Source: Pratylenchus scribneri
Lineage: Eukaryota; Nematoda; Chromadorea; Rhabditida; Pratylenchidae
Length of the DNA: 64,000 nt
Assembly: GCA_030063045.1 (NCBI GenBank)
Contig: JAQSEB010000023.1
Location: 2,976,001-3,040,000, forward strand
Direction of reading: 5' to 3'
This document shows, in pieces, positions 13,067 to 21,747 of this stretch. Both the position numbers and the translations under genes were made by a program. Under the pieces are notes generated by a model. It was not told where the DNA came from, did no database searches, and saw only the letters and a program-made list of their open reading frames with translations. Within the stretch, counting starts at the first letter, position 1. Every line of letters begins with the position of its first letter.

Positions 13067-13995
13067 TTAGAAACAATCTTTGTTAGGTTTGTTGAATAAG
13101 CCAGCAGCCAAAATGGTGGAATCTTCTCCATCCTCTTCATCTAAAATATGGTAAATTTGATGTCAAAAATTGAATCAAAAGAATTCACCATTTCGTTGTT
13201 CATCCTTGAATATGGCCCGAACGGTGGCACAATTTTGATCGACTGTTGGTGAATGGTAGATCTCCCCTTGAACGACTTGTTTGCCTTTTCCTTTTCCAAC
13301 AAATCCATACTGCTTTTCAATTTCGGCCACTTAATTAAAAAACAAATTAATTCTCATTAATTGTCCTTACTTCCTTCCCAATGGTTTGCCTCTGATCGTT
13401 CTTGTTGCTCATTGAGTGTATCAGCTGGAACTGAAATTATTTCACATTTTGTGGACAAATATCAAACCAACCATTTTCCGTGTTAATTTCTGTCGCACTG
13501 ATCAGTGAAAATTGAATGGCATTCGGTGTATATTCCATTGCCGCGCTTCTATGTTCCTCATTTGAATGTTCAATTTCATCGTCCAAGCATTGTTTTTGTG
13601 CATTTCGGACCAATCTAAAAAACACGTCATTAAAGAAAATTATCCGATAACCAACCTTCTGTGGAGGAACAAACACCAAAGGAAGCCAAAAATCATCAAC
13701 ATTAAAATGATAGACAATGTCGAAATTGTTTTGTCCTCGAGTTCATTTTCTGCCCGATTGAATCCATAAACGCTTGAGTCGTACATTTTCTCGCAATGTT
13801 TACCGTGAAAATTTGAATAACATCTAAAAAAACAAATAAAATATAGGAAAAAATTCTTTTCACCTACTCGCAATATGGCCTTGAATAAACCCTATATCGA
13901 ATATATTTCCGAATACATTTTCCCTGACCGGAGCAGAACATGGCATTGGTTAAAGGGGGTCGGCATCGAATAATGGTATACGGTAATGGGGACAT
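13067..13995 (-). CDS. Single-EGF transmembrane protein, LIN-3/EGF-ligand-like
   Basis: Six exons join in phase: 13995-13868, 13823-13656, 13614-13472, 13430-13371, 13329-13189, 13140-13067, giving 237 residues. One EGF module spans residues 11-53 with spacing C-x9-C-x5-C-x14-C-x-C-x8-C; the CxCx8C end is typical of EGF receptor ligands. After about 21 residues comes one membrane helix (TISTLSIILMLMIFGFLWCL, about 74-93) and a cytoplasmic tail of about 140 residues rich in acidic and Gln residues. A single juxtamembrane EGF module, transmembrane segment and tail is the plan of LIN-3/Spitz/TGF-alpha precursors, cut in the juxtamembrane stalk. No signal peptide is visible in the first exon, so an upstream exon may be missing. 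A broken copy of the tail lies at 15560-16013. Confidence 0.65.
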
Positions 13996-14399
13996 TTCAT
14001 TTAAGAATTATAATAAATTTATTTGTTAATATTTTACTTATAGTTAATTAATGTTGTCAATTATTGCTGAAAGCTGGAAAAATTTTCTATTTAAAAATGA
14101 GTATAAATATAAAATGCAGATGGAAAAAACTATTCTTTCTTTTATCATTCACAAATATTTTTGCTTAAGGCAAATTCTCTTTTTATTTCAATTAAATATT
14201 AAATTCATACTTCAATAAAAAATTAAATAATTTGATGGACAAAATTGCCAATAAAAATAATTTAATTAAAATGAATTTAATATTTATTTAAAAAAACATT
14301 GTAAAATTAAAACAAAATGAATAATTAAAATATAGTCAAGTCAAATTAAGTAAATTAAAAATTATTATTTTCCCTCCTTTCTTTATATCAAAGCCAAAG

Positions 14400-15291
14400 T
14401 CAATCAAAATATTCATTGGCTGCCTCCAACAATTGATTGCTGTATTGTTCCTGAATATTATAAAATAAAATAAATTCTAATAAAATTGCCTTCATATAAA
14501 TGATGTGTTCCTCAATATTTTGGCTGCAATGTCCCATTTCCAAATCATTTTTATGTGCAAATTGAACGTGAGAATAGCAAGCGGAGCGGCTATATGATGT
14601 GAATGACCTTAAATTTAATTTGGAAATGAAAATATTAGAATGAAAATTGACTTATTGCAAAGGCGGCATTGATGAAGAGGCAATTGGAGATGGCTTAAAA
14701 ACAGGAGGAAATGCAAATTTAATTTCATTGCCCTAAACTGACCGAACATTAACGTGATTGAGGCGATTCAACAATTTATTGAGGACCATTTCTCCACAAA
14801 GACGACATGGAACTTTCTCTTCGCTTCCCAATTGCTGAATAATTAAAAGATTATTTCGTTTTCCCTCTACCCCTTTTACCATTTGCATTCGGCCAACCAT
14901 CATTTGATATGGACCACCTCCATTTTTTGTTCCATGTTTTTTCAAAGAATTACTTTAAAAAAAAAATTATTCGGAATTATTTGTATTATTCCCACCTGCT
15001 ACTTTGTTGCATATTGGCAGACGAAATATTCCCACTTTGTTTTTTGGATTGGAATGCAAAATTGGCTGAATTAAAAATTAGAATCCAAATTTTATTTTGA
15101 ATTTTACCAATTTTTGATGGCCGTTGATCTCCTTCCTCCTCCTCCTCATCCCCATATTCCTCCTCTTCTCCATTTCCTTCCATTGCTTGTCCATCAATTT
15201 GTTCCATTTCCTCTCCATCCATTTCTCCATTTCCTTCCCCCAAAAATCCATCGTCATCCAATTCTTCATTTTCATCTGAAAAATTCTTCAT
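14400..15291 (-). CDS. Acidic C2H2 zinc-finger protein (paralogue A)
   Basis: The start at 15291 opens a very acidic N-terminus (EEEEYGDEEEEEGDQRPSKI). Exons join in phase through NFAFQSKKQSG, then GGGPYQMMVGRMQMVKG, to two C2H2 fingers: VPCRLCGEMV...LNHVNVRH, and QCRLCNKSF...CYSHVQFAH. The protein ends LLEAANEYFD at 14400. The two finger exons have the same splice positions as the gene at 16300-17941, so the two are tandem paralogues. It is probably a nuclear DNA- or RNA-binding protein; I recognise no specific orthologue. The start codon lies only 3 bp from the edge of a SINE copy, so its promoter or 5' UTR must be SINE-derived or lie beyond the SINE. Confidence 0.65.
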
Positions 15292-15294
15292 AAC

Positions 15295-15558
15295 ACTACT
15301 GCTTTTGGCACTCTATTTTTATTGCTCTTTTGTTTTATGCTGCTGGTTAGGATTTATAAAGAAGATTTAATCATTCAACTAAAAAGACAATTTTAGCGTA
15401 GCGGTTTGGTGCTTTTTTTTGCAAATAGAGGTCGCGGGTTCGAACCCTCTCCGGGGCTAATATTTTTTTTCGGGCTTGATTGTCATTTTTTTATCCATTT
15501 TTATATGTTCTACTTATATTTCTAGTAAAAAATAAAATTTTTGTGCCTAATGCGCTAG
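15295..15558 (+). mobile_element. tRNA-derived SINE, copy 1
   Basis: About 260 bp matching 16037-16293 at roughly 80% by eye. It carries an A-box-like TTTAGCGTAGCGGTTTGGTG and a perfect tRNA B box (GGTTCGAACCC inside 15436-15447), followed by CTCTCCGGGGC, which resembles the 3' half of a tRNA acceptor stem. No matching 5' acceptor strand exists, so it is not a functional tRNA. The tail shared by both copies is AAAAAATAAAA then GTGCCTAATG[CT]GCTAG. Confidence 0.75.
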
Positions 15559-15559
15559 T

Positions 15560-16013
15560 CTAATCTAACCAAATTCTTTTTTTATTTATTCCCTCTTCAT
15601 TACCATAATTTGCTGGACTGTTCGAAAGATTATCATCATGTGGAATATTCTTTAGGATTTGGTTAAGTAGGCCAGAATCATCCTCCTCTTCATCTTAAAT
15701 ATAAATAAATTTTATATCAAAATTGATCACAAAAAGAACTCAACCATTTCGTTGTTCATCCTTGAATATGGCCCGAACGGTGGCACAATTTTGATCGACT
15801 GTTGGTGAATGGTTGGTCTCCTCCCCTTGAACCATTTGTTTGCCTTTACCTTTTCCAACAAATCCATATTGCTTTTCAATTTCGGCTACTTAATTAAAAA
15901 ATAAATAATTTATTTATTTTTGACCAACTTCTTTCCCCTCGAATTGCTCGCATCCGTTCTTCTCGAGTGCCAAATGTTTCATCGCGTCCAGCATGCAATT
16001 CATGAGCATACTA
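15560..16013 (-). pseudogene. 5'-truncated copy of the EGF-ligand tail
   Basis: This segment repeats the cytoplasmic-tail exons of the EGF gene at 13067-13995. The exon encoding AEIEKQYGFVGKGKGKQ and SPTVDQNCATVRAIFKDEQR is nearly identical, and the splice positions are kept. The last exon differs and is longer (DEEEDDSGLLNQILKNIPHD...) with its stop at 15560-15562, just past the edge of SINE copy 1. The exon upstream reads HELHAGRDETFGTREERMR. The EGF and membrane exons are absent: SINE copy 2 begins about 25 bp upstream. It is most likely a broken duplicate, though the retained frame leaves room for a short expressed gene. Confidence 0.6.
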
Positions 16014-16036
16014 AAATTAAATAAATCAATAGTAAA

Positions 16037-16293
16037 ACTAGTACTTTTGGCACTATTTTTATTTCTCTTTAGATTTACACTGGTTAGGATATTTATAAAG
16101 AAGATTTAACCATTGAACTAAAAACGACAATTTTAGCTTGGCGGTTTAATGCTTTTTTTGTAAAATTGAAGTCGCGGGTTCGAACCCTCTCCGAGGCAGA
16201 TATTTTTTTCGGACTTGATTGTCACTTTTTATGCATTTTATACATTCTATAATTCTAATAAAAAATAAAATATTTTGGTGCCTAATGTGCTAG
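16037..16293 (+). mobile_element. tRNA-derived SINE, copy 2
   Basis: Second copy of the element at 15295-15558, in the same orientation, with B box GGTTCGAACCC inside 16176-16187 and the same 3' tail (GGTGCCTAATGTGCTAG). It sits exactly between a 5'-truncated EGF-tail copy and a 3'-shortened zinc-finger copy. Confidence 0.75.
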
Positions 16294-16299
16294 ATCAAT

Positions 16300-17941
16300 T
16301 AAAATAATTTAATTTTAATTAAAATTTATTTTAAAATTAATTACTTTTGCATAATTGGAGACCAAATTGGATGTGTCGCCTCCATGATGAATTCGCATAT
16401 GTTTATGAATTCGAGTGTTGGAAACTTCGTAAAAATCCCTAAAAATATTCAAAACTATTTGAATTAATTTAAATTTGAAAACTTTTTGCAAATTTGACAT
16501 TGGAACAATGGAAGACGAAGATGGCTTAAAAATGATCAATTTAAAATATTATTTTTGGAATTTGTGGAATGCACCGTGTGTTCAAATGATGCATCAAACA
16601 TCCACCAGTGCTATTCACCATTTCCCCGCATTTTCGGCAACGAATTCTATCCACCACTTTTTCATTTTTGAATTGCAATTTCTTAATTATTTTACATTTT
16701 AGTAATTTATTTATTTAATTTACTCACCAAACCAACATTGCCCAAATTTGTATCCTCCGCCGATGTTCCCGTTGGACCCTTTTTTGAGCCAACTTGTCCA
16801 AATTGATTTTGCCAATTTCGCTGCTTTTGTTGAAGGAAAGAATATGGCGAAAAACGATTTGGACGCAAGGAATATGGCTAAAAAAATAAATATAAATATT
16901 TTAAATATAATCCATACACTATTATTTGATCCATTATTGCGTCTAACTTGGGATGCTGCAGCGGCGGCCGCTTTAAGAATTTCCTGAACATCCGCTTCCT
17001 AAATAAAATTAAATAATTGTGGTCATTTTCTTTGGAATTTACCTGTCTTTTGAATTGCTCTTCAATTTCACGGCCATCATCCTCTCCATCCAATTCCATT
17101 GTTGATGTTCCACTTTCCATTGCCAACAAATTCGAATGTAATTTCGATTTTGCCGCCTTTTTCAATTTGCCATTGGTCAATGAATTCCCTGCCGCACTAT
17201 TCCCGCTGGAAATGCTTCCACCGTCCATTTGAACATTTTGTTGTATTTTTTTCGTACAAGCAGCCTATCAAAAAATATAAATTAATTCATTTTAAAATGA
17301 ATTTCACCTGAAGTCGTTCAGTTAATGTTGTCGGAATTCCATTTTGTTCCTCGCCAATTTCGTCTGGGATTTCACTTAAATGGTCAAATTTAAAATTGGA
17401 ATTATTTCATTTATTTGGACTTTTTGATGGTTATTTGATTTCTGCCCAATGATGGTCCACCAAGTGAATTTTGTTGGACGGCAGCAGAATGAATTTGTGC
17501 ATTTTCCTTTGTTGTTTGCAAGAATTGCCGTATCTTTTCTCTTTTCTTCTTCACTGCTGGCGTAATTCGGCATCGGAACTAATGAAAAATTGCTAGCATT
17601 TGAATTAAAATGTACGGAATATTTTACTGAATAATTTTTGTTCCCATGGTCTTGTTCATTGTGTCTCATTACAGCAAATTCGGTTGGAAATTTTGCGAAT
17701 TGGCAATGTTCACATTCATATGGAAGGCAATTGAAATGTTCCGATGCCAAATGTACTTCCAATTCATCCAAATTTGCAAATTCCTTAATTTTTAAATAAT
17801 TAGTTGATGAAAGGAAATTAATTCTCCAAAATCTACCATGTTATTTTGTTGCATTCCTTCATCATTTCCATCATTTTCTTGCTGACATAATTGACAATTG
17901 AACATTTTTTGGTTGATGACGGTTTGGGTATTTGTCATTTT
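16300..17941 (-). CDS. C2H2 zinc-finger protein (paralogue B)
   Basis: It begins MTNTQTVINQKMFNCQLCQQ near 17938. Next come an exon with a C2H2-type segment (PYECEHCQFAKFPTEF...MRHNEQDH), then EIPDEIGEEQNGIPTTLTERLQ, then a Ser/Gly and Lys-rich region (SGNSAAGNSLTNGKLKKAAK), an Ala run (EILKAAAAAASQVRR), and two fingers matching paralogue A at the same splice sites: RCRKCGEMVNSTGGCLMHHL and FQCQICKKDFYEV...IHKHMRIHHG. The last exon seems to read through into NYAKVINFKINFN and stops near 16315, next to a SINE. Paralogue A has further C-terminal exons, so B may be 3'-truncated. Some middle exon boundaries are approximate. Confidence 0.6.
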
Positions 17942-19020
17942 TTGGATTTCAATTTCAACTAAAATTTAATAAATTTCTCGTTTTTTATTAATAAATAGTG
18001 CAATTCTACTAGATAACAGGAAGAAAAAAATCAGGAAAATGGATTCAATACTCAATTTATTGAGCATGGACTAAAAAAAACCTAAAATTTTGGAATTTTT
18101 TTCCCAATCTTTCCAAAATAAAATAAAAATTTTTCATACAAGAAAATAAATATTTTTTATTTCTTCTATATCTATTGTATTTAAAATTATTGATTGATTT
18201 GATACTGATGTTGATGAGGTGATGATTTCATATTCATATTTTCAATTTAAAATGTAAGCTGAATTTTTTTAAAAAATTTTTAAAATTCAAGTGCATGAAG
18301 GAATCAAGAATTGGAAATAAAATCGACATATAATGCTCGGTACGAATAAAAATTGCATCGAATTTCGGTTCGGATTGGAATTATCAATTAAGTATAGAGT
18401 ATACTGATATGAATAAATGAAGTATGAAGCAAATTTAAAATTGAAATAAATAAGTCTACCCGTCGATGATTAGAGGAGAAACTAGGTCGCGAGCGAAAAA
18501 TTATTATGGTTGGAGGACTAGGAGGTTAGGCCTCGGGGTCAAAGACCTTTCTTCTGGGTCACAAACAAATCTGCTCATGCCCACAGAAAATAATATAAAA
18601 AATTATTTCTCATAATTTAGTTGGGAATGGACTTGGTTGGTGGTGGTTGAAAATGGTCGAGGGGACGGAGAATGGTCCGAGGGTTGGGCGATAGGGGGTT
18701 GGGGTGGTGAAGTCGGGAATTGCTGGGTTGAGGTGAGGCTGGGCTGTGGGCTCGCTCGGGGAAGGCAGTGCTAGGCATTGGGGGTAAAGGAAAACGGCTA
18801 GAAAAATTGTCAGGGTCCGCAGCCGTCGAGGGGCTGCCGGCGTTTTTATTTTTCTATTGATTTTCGCTTGGTTTACGCGGGGAAAAAAGGGCGATAGCTG
18901 AAAAATGAGGAAAAATTCTCGTTTTTGTGGAATGTGAATTTAGAAAGAATATAAATTTTAAATATTTTTTTTCCAGTTTTAAATTCTGTAAGAAAATGGA
19001 ATAAACAATAGAAGTTTACA
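17942..19020. other. Intergenic with a G-skewed block
   Basis: AT-rich to about 18440. From about 18460 to 18880 it is unusually GC-rich and G-skewed on the + strand (GGGCGATAGGGGGTTGGGGTG, GGGCTGTGGGCTCGCTCGGGG). No protein frame stands out. It borders the fold-back element at 19021. Confidence 0.5.
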
Positions 19021-19641
19021 TACTACGGCAATCGTAAAAAATCTGCACAGAACAATGTGTGATATACCATTCGATTCCTCTCGTCGAGCTGAGTTCGAAT
19101 CTACAAAAATTTTCTGCGTGAGGCGCCTAGAAAAAAAAGTTAGAGTATGATGAAATTTGGAAAAGTGAAGGGTCCCCCCTTATGGATCGAAACTCGAAAA
19201 ATTTTGAAATTTTTTCTAGAGCAAATTATAGTTCAATCGACGCGTCTCGATGAGCAGAGCACGAATCTGCTATCAGATTCTCATAAAACCCAAAAATAAA
19301 AAAGTTATAACCATCTATATTCTCATTGATAGGGCTAGAATTAGGGGTTTATGGGCTTGGGTTAGGGTTATGGTAGGGTCGGCATGGGTCCTAAGGGCTA
19401 GGGCTAGGGATATGTAGGGGTTTGGGAGTAAATTAATCAAAAAAAAAAAAAATTTGAAAAATTTTCGACCCAAAGGGGGGACCCTTCACTTTAGCACTAT
19501 TTGATATTTCATCATACTATAACTTTTTTTTCTAAATGCCTTCCGCAACAAATTTTTGCAGATTCGTACTCAACTCGTCGAGAGGAGTCGAATGGTATAT
19601 CACACATTATTCTGTGCAGATTCTTTACGATTGCCCATACT
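19021..19641. mobile_element. Fold-back / long-TIR MITE-like element
   Basis: The left arm (19021 to about 19212) and right arm (about 19447-19641) are reverse complements at roughly 85% by eye. Matching blocks are CGGCAATCGTAAA, TCTGCACAGAA, GTGTGATATACCATTCGA, AAAAAAAAGTTA, TATGATGAAAT and GTGAAGGGTCCCCCC. The spacer of about 235 bp holds G-rich direct repeats (TTAGGGTT, GGGCTAGGGCTAGGG). There is no transposase, so a non-autonomous fold-back element is the simplest reading. Confidence 0.8.
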
Positions 19642-19785
19642 ACATATATAATAAATTATATATTGCAAAATCCAATGCTAAGAAATTCTTTAGTTTTAAG
19701 AAAATTGCAAATTTTTGTGTATTTTTTATTTTGTTTTTAGGCAATTTTCCTTTTGTTTTCTTCTTATATTCTCAATTCACCCAGT

Positions 19786-20483
19786 TCAATGTTTTCGTTG
19801 ATGCAATTTCCCTCCATTCTGTCCCAATTCACTTCCATGTTTTGCCATCAACTTTTGTCCTCCTTTTTTCTCGTTAGCGCCCATATAAGCACCAACAACC
19901 CCCGGAATTGCATATGCGCAGGCCGCGATTGGCAATAAAGTGGCCGATGCCGCAACCGTCATTACGCCCAATGCTGTCCCAATGGTCACCAATGTAAGGC
20001 CACTTGCCATCATTTTATTGCCATTTTTGCATAGTTCTTGACCTTTCTAAATAAAGAATATTTGTTTTATAATTAATATTCATTCAAATTGACTTCATAT
20101 AATTTGATTCGCAATTTCATTTTTTGTTCAATTTGTTCACGGATTCTGAATTCCTGTTCATCCATCAATTTCTTCTCGAATTCCTTCCGTTTTTTCTTCT
20201 TTTCCCCGGCCTCTTTCTCCTTTCTATTCCGTAATTCATCCGCCAATTCATCTGCACAAAATTTCTTCAATTCTGCCTCCCCGTAACGATCATAAAATTC
20301 CCTTTTGATTGGATCATTCAGAACGGAATAAGCCGATGAGATTTGGCTAAAACGGTCTTGGCCATTTGGATTTCGATCCGGATGATATTTTAGGGCCAAT
20401 TCGCGGAATGCATTTTTAATATCACTTTGATAGGCTTTTTTGGCCACTCCAAGTAAATCATAATAATTATTGCCTTCTTTCAT
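19786..20483 (-). CDS. J-domain (DnaJ/Hsp40) protein with hydrophobic C-terminus
   Basis: Exon 1 (20483-20094) encodes a J domain at residues 6-70: [20 protein letters not shown], the catalytic HPD in [11 protein letters not shown], and [21 protein letters not shown] highly charged Lys/Glu helix follows ([19 protein letters not shown]). Exon 2 (20046-19786, phase 0) adds a Gly/Ala-rich hydrophobic segment of 40-50 residues ([20 protein letters not shown]) able to insert in or lie on a membrane, and a short basic tail. It should stimulate an Hsp70 ATPase at a membrane. There is no Gly/Phe region or zinc domain, so it is a type III J protein. The exact orthologue is unclear. Confidence 0.85.
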
Positions 20484-20611
20484 TGGGATAATATAATCAA
20501 AAATAAAATTATGAATGAATTTTTTCTCGAGAATTGGCTGATATTAATATTTGATGTCAACAACCCTCTTTACATTTTCGTTTATATTTCCCTGTTCCCT
20601 CCCCCTCAAAA

Positions 20612-20812
20612 TCAAAGGGCTTTGGATTTTGCCGCATTTTTGAGGGGGAGGCCTCCCATTTTCACCTCAAATTCCTTCCCATTTAATGCTTTTCCCTGCT
20701 TTCCCTCCTCCCCAATATCGGCATCAGCTGCTTTCTTATTTACTCCATCAAAGGGAAAAAATGCCATCGGAAATGGAATGAAAGGGCAGCGGCAAAGAAG
20801 CCACATCCACAA
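20612..20812 (-). CDS. Possible small ORF upstream of the DnaJ gene
   Basis: A 66-codon frame whose second half has coding-like content (DGVNKKAADADIGEEGKQGK, ending AAKSKAL). It lies 129 bp upstream of the DnaJ start on the same strand, so it could be a first gene of an operon, a missed exon, or chance. I recognise no family. Confidence 0.2.
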   Translation of the reverse strand: MWMWLLCRCPFIPFPMAFFPFDGVNKKAADADIGEEGKQGKALNGKEFEVKMGGLPLKNAAKSKAL

Positions 20813-21161
20813 ACAAATAATAAAGGGGAATTGGTTGGGTGAATGCGCGGCTTGTTTTTCTCACTCTTTTTCAATTGGTCCATCGCAATTTCGCGCAACT
20901 TTCTTTGGATTTTATTAAATATAAAGGAAAAAGAATAAAGAGTTATCTATAATAATTCTTTGTCCACAAATAAACTTTTCATAGTAAAATTGAAAAGTTT
21001 ACAGTAAAAAATGACAATTTTTGATTGAATCAGTGACCCTTTATGATGGTTGCCTGAGGGCAAATCAATGAGGAAAGAGAAAGAGAAACAATTCCAATTT
21101 TACTGTACATGCAATTTCCTTACCAATCCCCAATGCCAATGCCAAAATTCCATTCCAATTT
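20813..21161. other. Left flank of the duplicated segment
   Basis: AT-rich sequence up to the first base shared with the second copy (21162). It should hold the 5' exons of the gene whose last two exons begin at 21231, but I could not identify them. Confidence 0.4.
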
Positions 21162-21230
21162 ATAATCATTCATCAAAATTGTCGTTGATTTATTCCCCAA
21201 TCAATTTTAATAAATATTTTCCCAATTATA

Positions 21231-21622
21231 GATAAAAAAAGACGAATATTTTCCTGAATTATTTGCTACTAAAAATTTGCTATGTCCCGAGATCTTTTTG
21301 GTTTGTCCATGTTTTTCGGGTGGAATTTTAATAAAAAAATTGTGCAGTGGAATGTGATGTGCCACCGCCGGAAGGAATAAATGAACGATTTTATTTGGGT
21401 GCCAAAAAGGCGGACAAATGTTTGCATATTGCATTTGCCAATGCAATGATGAGAGGATTAAAAATTGAAGTGGTGACGGACGATCCAACCAGCTATCGAA
21501 TTTATGATCAGCCGAAGGATGGGTATAGACATGCACATGGACACAATTTTCAGCCGGAATTTAACCCAATTGGGAATGGACATGGATATGGACATCAAAT
21601 GAATGGAAGTCGAAAGGAATAA
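21231..21622 (+). CDS. 3' exons of an unrecognised gene (copy 1)
   Basis: An exon from 21231 (DEYFPELFATKNLLCPEIF...) splices at CTTTTTCGG|GTGGAA to an exon ending at 21622. That last exon encodes VECDVPPPEGINERFYLG, KKADKCLHIAFANAMMRG, EVVTDDPTSYRIYDQ, and a His/Gly-rich tail (YRHAHGHNF, GNGHGYGHQ). The codon pattern is clearly coding and the phase is consistent. I do not recognise the family. The acceptor at 21230 implies more exons upstream, before the duplication boundary at 21162, so only this copy can be complete. Confidence 0.55.
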
Positions 21623-21747
21623 TGGAGGATAAAAGATAACCGATGGTTTGATGAAATTTTCTGATACATTTCACAATTATTTTTTTTTGTTAATAAAAAA
21701 TACATCAAATTTCGATTGATCCATTTATTTTGTTGATAAAATAAATA

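Noticed and set aside
15395..15460. Functional tRNA gene at the B box GGTTCGAACCC
   Set aside because: No 5' acceptor strand or anticodon arm pairs, and a second copy with the same flanks shows it is part of a SINE.
19320..19420. Telomere-like TTAGGG repeats
   Set aside because: Only scattered GGGTTAGGG/GGCTAGGG words in the loop of the fold-back element; not a tandem array, and nematode telomeres are usually TTAGGC.
20511..20918. 135-codon plus-strand open frame
   Set aside because: Its composition reflects T-rich sequence; the opposite strand looks more coding-like and no family is recognised.
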